Part shown: piece by piece, positions 35,401 to 47,400 of the stretch
Position numbering within the stretch: the first letter of the stretch is position 1
Layout of the letters: each line of letters opens with the position of its first letter
Origin: Scolanthus callimorphus
Taxonomy: Eukaryota; Cnidaria; Anthozoa; Actiniaria; Edwardsiidae
Direction of reading: 5' to 3'
Assembly (NCBI GenBank): GCA_033964015.1
Contig: CM066918.1
Span: 25,131,387 to 25,195,386 of the forward strand
DNA length: 64,000 nucleotides
Translations under genes and position numbers: made by a program
Notes under the pieces: generated by a model
Database searches by the model: none
Seen by the model: the letters and a program-made list of their open reading frames with translations, nothing else
Told to the model about the DNA's origin: nothing

Positions 35401-38400
35401 GAACATGGCGCGGTATAAGAAATCTGTCAAAAGCATTTCCCTTGTCTATTGTTTATTCCTTCTGTGCTACGTGCCTTACATTTGTGTTCAGGCCATGAGT
35501 CTGGCGTCCGAGGGCAATAGTAACCATAGTAACAGTTACCATAGCAACCTGTACCTTGCCATCTCTTTCACGGAGACGGTAGTGGCTCTGAACAGCCTTG
35601 TCAATCCCATAATATATTATTGGCGCATGCGTGATATAAGGCGCGCCGCTGGCGTTGCACTTTCTGTAGTTTTCCGGTGTCAAACAACTGAACAATTGAA
35701 AGCAGAGTTATCGATGCAGTTTTCGGCGACCGGCGTGACTCGTCACGTGTGATCGGAATTCTTTTTTTCGACGTGAACTGTCACGACTTTCACCTCAGGC
35801 CAAATTCAACATAGTTTATTTTAATAAACCATTTTCAAGACTTTTCCAGGAAGGAAGGAAGGAAGGAAGGAGCGAGAAAGGGGCAAAAGGCTATCTTGAT
35901 GCAACTTCGAATTGTGTTATTGACAGAGGTACATGTTGGAAAATTTCGAAATAAACCGTTTTAGGACGTTATGTTATGCTATGTCCCGCTCTCATTCTCA
36001 TTTTTCGAATTAATTATATAATCTTTTTCGGTGATATTGTTATGAGATCAAATTCTTATTGGTCATTTGTCGAAGTAAAAGACTCCACTCCATTAGCGAA
36101 CTTACGGTATAGTTATCCATATCCTCCCTGTCGAGGTGAACTTGGGTCGTTACTATGCCACTCTCGGGATCTACGGCAAAATGAGAAGACCATGCACTGC
36201 TCTGGTAGTGATTGATCTTGTAGAAATGTTCACCTCGGTCCTACAAAATAAGCGACAGAACATCGATCGTTATTACGTACACTTGTACACTTTTACATTA
36301 TTATGTTCACGGTGCTTGTTGTTGAAACCGTGATTGGCATTGGGCAGTCGAAAACGGAATCCGCATACCCGTTTTGAGGACCTCAGTCTTGGCTACCTAC
36401 CCTGATTTATTTATTTATTTATAGTCGGAAGGTGCATTGACACGTCGCGATTTGTCGGGCCTCTGCTTTGATCTGCGAAATGAAAAATCGGGCCCGACAC
36501 TACAAAAATCTGTTGAATCGCATCAGATTTTTAGAAGTCTGGCCGACACCGAACGCGAATGTAAACAAAATCGGGCCCGACAAATCGGCGCGTGTAAACA
36601 AGCCTTCTTTACGCTCCCAAAAGAGTCACCCGCTAGACTTCGAGCATGACCCAATTCGGTCTTTACTGCGGTTTTCAACGTGTTTCCTGAATCAAACATC
36701 TAAGTAACCCGGTAGCTTTTGCCAACCTCTGAGTGATGTTTGCGGTTGCTAAGCAACCCGGTAGCTTTTGCCAACCTCTGAGTGATGTTTGCGGTTGCTA
36801 AGCAACCCGGTAGCTTTTGCCAACCTCTGAGTGATGTTTGCGGTTGCTAAGCAACCCGGTAGCTTTTGCCAACCTGTGAGTGATGTTTGCGGTTGCTAAG
36901 CAACCCGGTAGCTTTTGCAAACCTCTGAGTGATGTTTGCGGTTGCTAAGCAACCCGGTAGCTTTTGCACACCTCTGAGTGATGTTTGCGGTTGCTAGGTG
37001 TTAGTGGAGCAATCCAAGGAAGATGCTAAAACATAGTCTGGCTGTTGCTCTAGAGTTCGCAGAATTATAAAAAAAGTAATATGACGTCCCACCTTATCAA
37101 TATCGGTGGCGTTCAGGTCAATAACGACTGTTCCCACGGGTGCGTCCTCAGAAACTAGCGCAGTGAAGACTTGTTGTTTGAATACTGGGAAGTTATCGTT
37201 CACCTCATCCACAAGCACTAGGTGTGTTCGCTGACTGCGCAGTGGAGGTACTGCTAGCGTGTTTTCGGCGATCACGGTCAAGCTGTACGATGAGTTTTCC
37301 TCGCGGTCCTATAGGGGTCAAACGAAAAAAAAATCTATGAGAATGGCGCGCGCCGCTCCATGTTGATATAGGGTGAATTGGAGATCTAAGGTCACCTGAG
37401 GTATAATCGTCTTTCCCAACCAAATATTGGCTAGATTCAAGGACGATGTGTGGTACGCCTTGAGGCATTCCCAAACAAACAAATAAACATACGAAAGTCA
37501 TTGATAATTACATAAAGCTTAAACAAAGGAAATCATGAGCGTGAAGGAGTTTTGGATACGCCGTCTATAGATTTTTGAGATTTTATTAGCAGCTATATAT
37601 CAAAATCCCGACAGTAAATTTCATCAGGATGTTTTTTTTATATTGAAACGTTTTTTTTTTTTCAACAAACTTCTCGGTGTTTTCAAATCCTAATAAAACA
37701 CACTGTCGCATGTTTGATACATTACTTCTCCATCTTGATGCCCCGTGTTCTGTAGTATCTGGGTTGCCTTCTGTTCGGGAATCATATTAAAATTTCACAA
37801 ATCACTAAGGACAGATGGCGAAGTAGATTTAAAAAATGAAAGCTCTTCTAAAAAAGATCAGAATACAATATAAGCACAAAACAGAATCTTACCAGTGCTC
37901 GAAGAGTAAATATTACACCACTAGTCCTGTTTATAGCAAAAATTCCAAAACTGTGTCCTTAAGATATAAAACGTATAAAATCCAATGTTAGTATTGTCTT
38001 GCCCTAAGGCTAAACTAGGTCACATGTAGCGCGCAACATTTGTGTCCTGCATGTTTCCCCGAGTGGCTAAACTAGGAAACATCGCACGCGTGTGTCTCGG
38101 ACACATAAAATGTTTCTTGTCTTGCGGAGAAACATTTATTTGTGTCCCGGCTACGAAATGTGTTGCGCGCGACAATGATTCTCACGCGGCTAAACAGGGA
38201 AACCAGTGGCGGATACAGACCCTTAAGAAGAGGGGTGGCTAGTACAAAGGATATACTACAGAGTTCAGACCAAGGGGGTGGCTAATCTTAAGTCTTAAGG
38301 TTTTTACAAGAAATATGAGAACAATCCCCCCCCTCCCCCCCTCTAGATCCGTCCTTGGAAACATGAAGGAAACATGTGTCTGGCTACAATGTTGCGCGCT

Positions 38401-41400
38401 ACATGTGTGCTAGTTTAGCCAGGGCTTTAGACTTGGTTTTTATTGATTTGGTGTCATTTACAATTGAAAGTACAGGTACAATTACGCGAAGAAATGTAGA
38501 TGTGAACATACACAACACTTGATTTACTGAATCCAGTTGAAAATTTTGCAGCACATTCCCTAGATCAGCCGACGGAAATGGATGATTTCATAGGCTGGCA
38601 AAAATGACGGTCTGTTAAACAAAACCATGGAAGAAACTATTGCGATCAGGTACGTACGGGAAATAGAGTAAAACACTTCAGCATTAATCCCCTCGTCAGC
38701 ATCGCTCGCCGAGACACTCGCAATTTTTGTACCAATGGCAGCATTCTCGGAAACGTGGAATACGGTATCCCTCTGCAACAAAATAACAAGGATGTTGTAG
38801 AATAAAGAGGGAAACAAAGGGCCGTTGCTAGAACAGAGATGAGAAAAAGAACAGAGATGAGAAAAAGAACAGAGATGAGAAAAAGCCCATCCTTTGTGTC
38901 GGTCATTTTGCGTGACCATCACGGTCATTTTGCGTGACCGTCACGGTCATTTTGCGTGACCGTCACGGTCATTTTGCGTGACCGTCACAAAGGAGGGCTG
39001 CGCGGGAGATTAGGGTAAATTTCGAACACGTCAATTCTCAGGGATAATCGATGGGCTAAAACTCTCATACGAACAAAAAAGAAGAACAAAAAAAACCCCC
39101 GACTTGGTTACGTTTTATCGCTTAACTGTTTCGGAATGAGTAGAGGGTTCCCACGTTTTCAGACTTTCAAAATTCCTGGACTTTCAAGGACGTTTGAAAT
39201 AATTTGATAACCTTTCATCTCAGGTAGATTAAGGCATGGGTCAATACTTAATTTTGCCCTAGAACTTAGGGGGGTGGTCAACTCTGTTGGAAAATGCATA
39301 TATCAAGAGAATAACTTGTCCATAACATCGGTATGGATAAACTCTTCAATAAAAATAATGTCCACTCTTCATCAACTCATCACGTGACCTATCAAATTTC
39401 TTAACACCAAAAATTCGAAATGTCAACATATTTTTAAAAAATCCGAGTCCTAAACGCAAGTTTTCTTGAAACTTTTTCTTATGAATAGATTAAGGGCATG
39501 AACATTTGAAACTTGTCATCTGGACATTTGAAGATTTTTCTAAAATACGTGAAATATTCAGGGGACTGGGTCGAGTAAGTAATTATTTAATTTCTAAGTT
39601 AGAATAAATAAAGTCCTAATTATCCAGATGCAGTTGTGAAGGCATTGCTATTAGACACCTTAAAAGGTAAAACGTGTTTACGTTCAATGAGGTTTTCAAC
39701 TCGGAATTTTAAGCGAAACATTTTGGAAGTGATACTTGCGTGACACTAGGAGGTTAAATGTCACACACGCAAGGTCTCCGCTGACGTCATCATTTTATGC
39801 AAAGTAACAATATCGAAACTTTGATGAAGCAAGACGCATCATAACAACATTTAACCACCCCCTCAACTTTTTCCTAAGGATGATGAGACCCATGCCTTAA
39901 TCTCCCTGAGATGATGAAAAATGCAGATTTTCGCGCATTATGCGTATCCTAAGTTTAAGAATAGCACATTGATAGTTTTTATTCAGGTTCCTTTATTTTC
40001 ATTTTACAATATACTCACTCAACATCTTGCAAATGCTTTCTTCAGGAAAATATTTCCATTACTTTTAATAACTTTGATAGGTTGACATTATAAAAGTCGA
40101 TGCAAGAACATACGCTCTACAAAATCACTTTCATACAGCAAAATTGTAGAGGAAAAGGAAACAACCTCAAAACCTAAAACTCCTACAATAAAGAAAGAGG
40201 CACGAAAGAGTATCACACAAAATTAACGACACCAAATGGTGATACGTGATGCGACGTCATAGAAACGTCAACGATCGCGCAAAGCTTTAAGAAAGGTGTA
40301 AAACTGACTGCTCCGCTTTTAGGTAGTGCCTTAATCTATATATTAGTTTTAATTCAGGTTCTGTTATTTTTATTTTACAATATACACACTGAATATACAC
40401 AATATACACAATATCTTTCGTCTTTCTTCAGGAAAAAGATCCATGACGTTTAATGAAATACAATTTCCGGGATACGTTGTCACTGGAAAAACCAACAAAG
40501 GTTTGTGCACTAGGAGAGTATAGGTAAAGATTTATTTGAATTTCTGTAAAACATTAGAAACAACATGCCTAGAAATGGGCTGAAATTTAATGATTTTACC
40601 TGTAGGTGCGATAACTGTCTGAATTCAGATCAAACAATAGCAGTTTAGATGCCCCCATTATCCTTTGCGCTTCGAAAGCTTGCTTTTTGGGTGACAACGT
40701 TTCCGGAAAAGGTATATGTTTTTGTAAAAAAAATTTCCAGACTTTCCAGGCCTGAAAAAAAAACATTTCTATAATCCATGACTTTCGAGGTTCCTGTAGG
40801 AACCATGCCATGCTCTAGTAGCAAAGGCGCCGATTTTTAATAAGAACAATGTCGGCCGTTTATCGTTGTATCGAGGATTGCAAGTTTTGGTGCAAAATCG
40901 ACTGGATTAGATTTTTGCAGTCAATATCATAAAAAATTAAGAAAAATAGGAGGTTTTGCCAACAAATAGGAGAAAATAGAAATGTGCCCCCCAAAAAGGA
41001 ACTTAATACCCTGGTACTGTAATAACACACGACCTGTCAACCTATCACAGCAAAGTTCCAAAGTACCCCGACCGATAAGAACTTTCGACAGAGCGTTGTA
41101 GTTACTTAAACGTTACGATAAATAGAATTATGTTTGAACGCCAAACTAGGCGTTCACTGTTTAGATGCTTGCTACTGCTCCAAACAATATTACTGTAACG
41201 ATGTATTAGGAAATAATTAACACTTCTCAAAATTTTTTTTTCAATTTACAACCTACAATTCAGCTGTTTCTGTGTTAGTTAGTTTGCTATTTTGTTTATC
41301 TATGCCTCAGCATCTCCAGCATTCCCACGTGCCCGTGGATCCTGCACTACAGGGTTTTGTGGTTGTACATTGTTCGACTTCTGCAGTCGCAGAACCTTGA

Positions 41401-44400
41401 CAAACTCGCCTCTTAATTCAGTGTTTCTCCAGCAGTAAAGAACAGGGTCCAAGAGAGAATTTAAAGGAACAATACCATGAGCAATTGGAAGTACAGTTTG
41501 AATCAAATACATCGGAATAACTTCGTTAAATATGATGAAAACAAGAATTAATATAATCGTAGGAAGAAAACTGAGGACTAGTAAGCCTATGATAGCAGCG
41601 ACAGTTTTGATGGCTTTCCAGTCTCGTTGGTATTTGATCTGATTTTCATGCGTTACTTGCTGTTGCTTGACTTGTTTTTTGTGCCTTTGTGAGTGGCGAA
41701 GAATATGTCCGTAGCAGAGGACCATGAAGAGAATCAAAAGTGACAAGTAAACAATTAAAAGTACTAAACGAACTTCTCGTGTGACCACACGTATTATAAA
41801 AATAATACCGATAGTTATGGCGGCAGCGTAGCTGACTGCACACGCGACTATCAGGCGCTTAGTGTTTATCAAACTGTTATACTTATAAGGCTGCGTTATG
41901 GCGATGTAGCGTTCAAATGTTATAACAGCCAATATTTTCCATGATGCTAACCCAATCAGCAATAAAGAAACCAAGGGGGCACTCTCGATCGTACAAGATG
42001 TCTCTCGTCCTGCAAGGTGACTCGCTTCCTTGGCAATATAGAGAGGCTGTACGACGGCGCCGTTTAGTAAGTCAGTTATCGCTAAGAAGACAAGTGCAAT
42101 GTTGGATTCCTTCTCTCTAAGAAATGGCTTGCTCAGAATGATTTTGATGGCGATGGCATTTAGTCCCACGATTAGTGGTGATGTGATAATAGAAATAACA
42201 ATCACAGTGATCGAGGATGCTGTAGTTGAAGATGTTCTGTACGAGTGATGCCAAGTCAAATCGCCTTGAAAACCACACTTTGTTAAATGGTTGCTGGTGT
42301 TGTGAAAAAGCAATGCTCGTTCTAAGCTGTCGTTCATTCTACGTTATCAGCAGTGGCTGTTATAACTACTACCAATGCTCTCGTTGATTCTCGGACTTAT
42401 TCTCAGCGTAAGTAACGTGCAGATCAACCTAGAACAGATATTCGTTAGCAAGCCACTGACGTCGACAAACCCAACTGGAGTCTCCGGAGCCTTTATGCAC
42501 ATCAGAGTTGTAGCTCTAGCTTTTGAGTTGAGTTAAAAGACACATAATGGTATCTACTACCTTACTTTCACTCTTTTGATTCTTAACAATGTATACTTAT
42601 TGTACGAGCTACAATTTTTAAACTCACTTCATTAATAGTGGCTACGGAAGCACACAATTTAGTTATAATGATAATTAATGATCGTACTTTTATTTCTGGC
42701 TATAATGATCTTCTCTACGAACAAGAACAATGTGGTAAAAATAAACCTCCCAAGATGTTTTCCCTGATTATTTTCCCAAGTCCACTTCCCTGACCACAAA
42801 GGCAACTAGTTTCGGTTTCGGTTTGTCTTCATTCATTTTGGCAGGGAAAAAAAAAAAACAACACATAATTGTTAGATAAACAGAAAGTAAAAATGTATTT
42901 TCTAGCAAGGCAGCTCGGTCATTACAGAACCACAAGACTTATTTTTTTTCTAAAAAAGCTTAATTTCAACTCCCTAACCATGCAAAACCGAGTTTCTTAT
43001 GAAAAAAAATATCTGCAAATTGATCACTCTTCACAGCGCAGAGATAGGGGGTGGGGTTTGCTCATGGGTAAGAGGAGGGGTGATTTTCAGGTTTAAGGGG
43101 GTGTTCTGGGGGTAGTTCTATTCAGATACTTTACATTTGGCTATGTTTAGCTCACCAATGGCAATGTGGGTGAGTTGAGAGCCTGTGATACGATTTGACC
43201 ACCCCCAAACTTTATACCCATGACCAAACCCTGTAAAGACCTTAAGAAGGAGGCCTAACTTTTGGCTAACAAGCATTACCGTTGTCGGTAACAGGCGAGA
43301 AAAACATCCGTGCGTTAAACAAACAAGCCAAACGATTGTCAAGTGTTGCAATTAGGAACTTGAAGCTCCTCAAGAACCACTAGAAGTTTAGTCATTCACT
43401 GTAAACCATTTCCTCGGCAAAAGTACCTAAATGATGATTCCAATAACACCATTAAGAAATCAATAGACAATTTTTTTCCTGAGAAAACAATTTCATCGAC
43501 AACAAAAAATAATCATTGCAACATTCATGTAGCATTCCCTACATGGGCGTGATAAACCTATATCTATTACTCAGTTTTTTCCAGATAAAGATGAACCGAG
43601 AGAAGTGCTTCAGATATATCAAACATATCATCCAAGAAACAGGGCTTGAAATTGCGCCCGATACAGGCGTAAATACGCCTAAAAATTCCAGTGTTCTCCT
43701 AGTGGATTTACGCCTAGATATTTGATGAATAACACTAATGTTGATACAAGTTGTAAATTAAAATTACTGATTATTTTTTAATTTCGAGCTCTGAGGAAGG
43801 ACTTAAAGGGGCACTCGCACGCTTGCCTAACAAGCAAATAAATGCAAATCGCAATCCAATTCTACCCTCTTATAGATAAATAAACTATAGATTTGTATTC
43901 ATTTAACAGTTAAAAGGTAATTTAACAAACCTGAACAAATTTGGTTATTCCCTGTAAACTTAAACGTATTTTTGGTGATTAGAACTAAGCCTATTTTTTG
44001 ACAGGTTGTACAAAAATTAAGCGTGCGAGTGCCTCTTTAAGAACACGTCATGCTTCAGTGTCACAATTTGATTCAATAGTAAAGGAGCTGTGTGGGATCC
44101 AACTATAAAAGATAATGATGTATTATTTAAAATGCATTTATCCAATCCAAGATGTTCACCACGCAATATTACATTATTTCGTTAATAAACAAGCTTTAAC
44201 ATGGTTGATTATCTATCGCATCCACAGGAGCTGGCGAAAGTAGGATTTTGCCGTCCGGGAAAAAGCAACTCTGAATCCTCAAGCGTGGCTCTATGTTGTT
44301 ACTATGCACCTGTCACTGGAACCCCCCCCCCCCCCCCCCCAATGGGGCTTGGGCATATTGTTTTGCCCTGGTGGGCAAGCAAGGGAGAGGCAAGAGAGAG

Positions 44401-47400
44401 AGGGAAATGTTCACTTTGGTAGGGGTTTAGAAAGAAAAACTGTCCCACATATGTGGGGCATTATCACAGTTTTGTTTTGCTTTAAGGCTAAATACTTCCC
44501 CAGATTAGGGAGGGGGGTTCCAGTGAAAGGTGCATTACAGTTTTATCATTATATTTTTAACCACAATTTCTCAAGCCTGATGTACAAAAAAAACAAAGGT
44601 GACTTTTGTCTTCTTTTAATCTAGAACCTGGCGACAAAAATCAAACAGATTGATTGTGGTATCTTTCTTTGTCAAAATTCGAACTCTGCCATTCATTTTG
44701 ACTTCACTTTTTCCATGAAAAAAATACACAAACAAAAAATTAGGAATTTTGTCTTCAAGATCTCAAAGTTGTTTTTTTCCTAAAAAAATCAATTATTGTA
44801 TCTAAACTAAGAACGACATTGCCCTCTTTTCAGAGCAGTGAGTTCAGAACGAAGGAATTCTATGACCATCTGCCAAAATAAGGTCAGAGGGGTTCCAGTG
44901 AGAGGTGCATTATAGTTTTATTTTTAACTGTTTTATTTATTATACTGTATTTTTAACTACAGTTTCTCAAGCCTAGATGATGTACAAAAAAAATCAAAGG
45001 TGACTTTTGACTTCTTTGAATCTAGAACCTGGCGAACGACACCAAATGGTACTAGAACAAAGTGATCCTTTGAAACCCCAAGAACATTGGAAGGTCTTAC
45101 ACCAGACAAATTACCATTGATCATTAATCAACTCACTATACACTTTTCACGCTTCTTTATTAATAGCGGAGCTCCAGCGCGGGCCGAAGGCCCGCGCAAG
45201 CGGAGCACCATACCTAAGGAAAAAACGTATACCATCGAGTTGATTTTTGAACGTCACGGGCATTTTGATTATTCTGATGACGTCATTGATGGCGTGAGGG
45301 AACGTGACTTTGGTGTAGAGTTCCTCTGATGGTCTTTGAAAGTTTGTCCAAGTTTGGCTTCTAGAGAAGCTTCCCTTCGGGAGATATGATTTTTTCTTTA
45401 GTTTTCTGGTATTAAATCTATAGTGTCCGCCGTCCGTCCGTCCGTCCGTTCGCCGTCCGCCGTCCGTGTACACATGGGAACCCTGTGGTATGCAAAGAAA
45501 AAATTATATCTCCTCAAGGAACATGCTAAGACAGCCATACTTGGGATATTTTGTCTATGCCACAAGGGGGGTGCTGTAGCACGGTCACGTGATGTGACGT
45601 CATCGATGACGTCATCTATGCTTGAAAAATGAATATCTCGTGAAGAGAAGACTCTAAAACAACCAAACTTGGGTAGTGTGGTCTAGGTCACCAGATGAGC
45701 GAAATGAAGTGGTCACGTGATGTGACGTCATAGATAACGTCATCTATGCTTGAAAATGAATATCTCGTGAAGAGAAGACTCTAAAACAACCAAACTTGGG
45801 TAGTGTGGTCTAGGTCACCAGATGAGCGAAATGAAGTGGTCACGTGATGTGACGTCATCGATGACGTCATCTATGCTTGAAAAATGAATATCTCGTCAAG
45901 AGAAGACTCTAGAACAACCAAACTTGGGTAGTGTGGTCTAGGTCACCAGATGAGCAAAATGAAGTGGTCACGTGATGTGACGTCATCGATGACGTCATCT
46001 ATGCTTGAAAAAATAATATCTCGTGAAGGGAAAACTCTAAAAGAACCAAACTTGGGAAGTGTAGTCTAGGCCACCATATGATCGAAATGAAGTGGTCACG
46101 TGATGACGTCATCGATGACGTCATCTATGCTTGAAAAATTAATATCTCATGAAGACTCTAAAGCAACCATATAAACCATGTACACATGGGAATCCCTTTC
46201 ATTCACATAGAAAATTTTATAACCAGGAGCTCCGCTTTTAGCCAGTGGCTAAATCTATATATTACTGATACTCTCAACATCCAGCCCACGCTATTGAGTT
46301 GACCCTTTGAAGTGTGCCGGCTCCCCAACCATTCCACTCCATTACTATGGTTTAATCGAATGCATAATAATGACGTCATCAATGCGAATTCATCGAATCA
46401 CCAACACTTCGGAGACACCAATGGGAGAATCATCTGATTTTGTAATTAATGATTTTGGCATTGTTACGAATCTAACTCTATTTAAGCATTAGAGCACAAC
46501 TTTCTATGACTTTATCGGCGAAACAGAGCACGCATCAGCACATCACAAGTGCTCTATTTGCCGATAAAAGTCAAAGTTGTGCTTATAATGGTTTTAATGA
46601 TACAGCGGGAGAGAACCGTTACTTTATCCGTGAAATAGAGCATATATTTTGGCCACTATCAGAGCGCGCGTTATATCGTAGCATTGTTCATTGTATTATG
46701 AATTCGAACAAACTGGAATAAACCCTAAGGTTTGAATCCTTTGTTATGCGTGGCTCGACGAAACAGATGGGGATGAAGATGGGAATAGGGGTGGTGATAG
46801 GAACAGAGAGCGGGATAGGGATGACGATGGGGGTGGTGATAGGAACAGAGAGCGGGATAGGGACGACGATGGGGGTGGTGATAGGAACAGAGAGCGGGAT
46901 AGGGATGACGATGGAGGTGTTGATAGGAACAGAGAGCGGGATAGGGATGACGATGGGGGTGGTGATAGGAACAGAGAGCGGGATAGGGATGACGATGGGG
47001 GTGGTGATAGGGACAGAGAGCGGGATAGGGATGACGATGGGGATGGTGATAGGAACAGGGGGCGGGATAGGGATGACGATGGTGGTGGTGATAGGAACAG
47101 AGAGCGGGATAGGGATGACGATGGGGATGGTGATAGCAACAGAGAGCGGGATAGGGATGACGATGGTTGTGGGGATAGGAACAGAGAGCGGGATAGGAAT
47201 GACGATGGTGGTGGTGATAGGAACAGAGAGCGGGATAGGGATGACGATGGTGGTGGTGATAAGAACAGAGAGCGCGATAGGGATGACGATGGGGATGGTG
47301 ATAGGAACAGAGAGCGGGATAGGGATGACGATGGGGGTGGTGATAGGGACAGAGAGCGGGATAGGGATGACGATGGTGATGGTGATAGGAACAGGGGCGG

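Larger units (their letters stand above)
40335..44887. repeat. Segmental duplication copy 1 (GPCR-bearing unit)
   Basis: About 4.55 kb collinear with 50990-54791 plus 56304-57028, in the same orientation. Homology begins sharply at TCTATATATTAG and ends at ggtcaga. It contains the intact GPCR, a poly-C tract at 44322-44340 and non-coding flank. The same TC-start sequence is the proven 5' terminus of the Helitron at 54792, so the unit may itself be a Helitron-mobilised segment; no CTRR 3' end was found. Confidence 0.88.
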
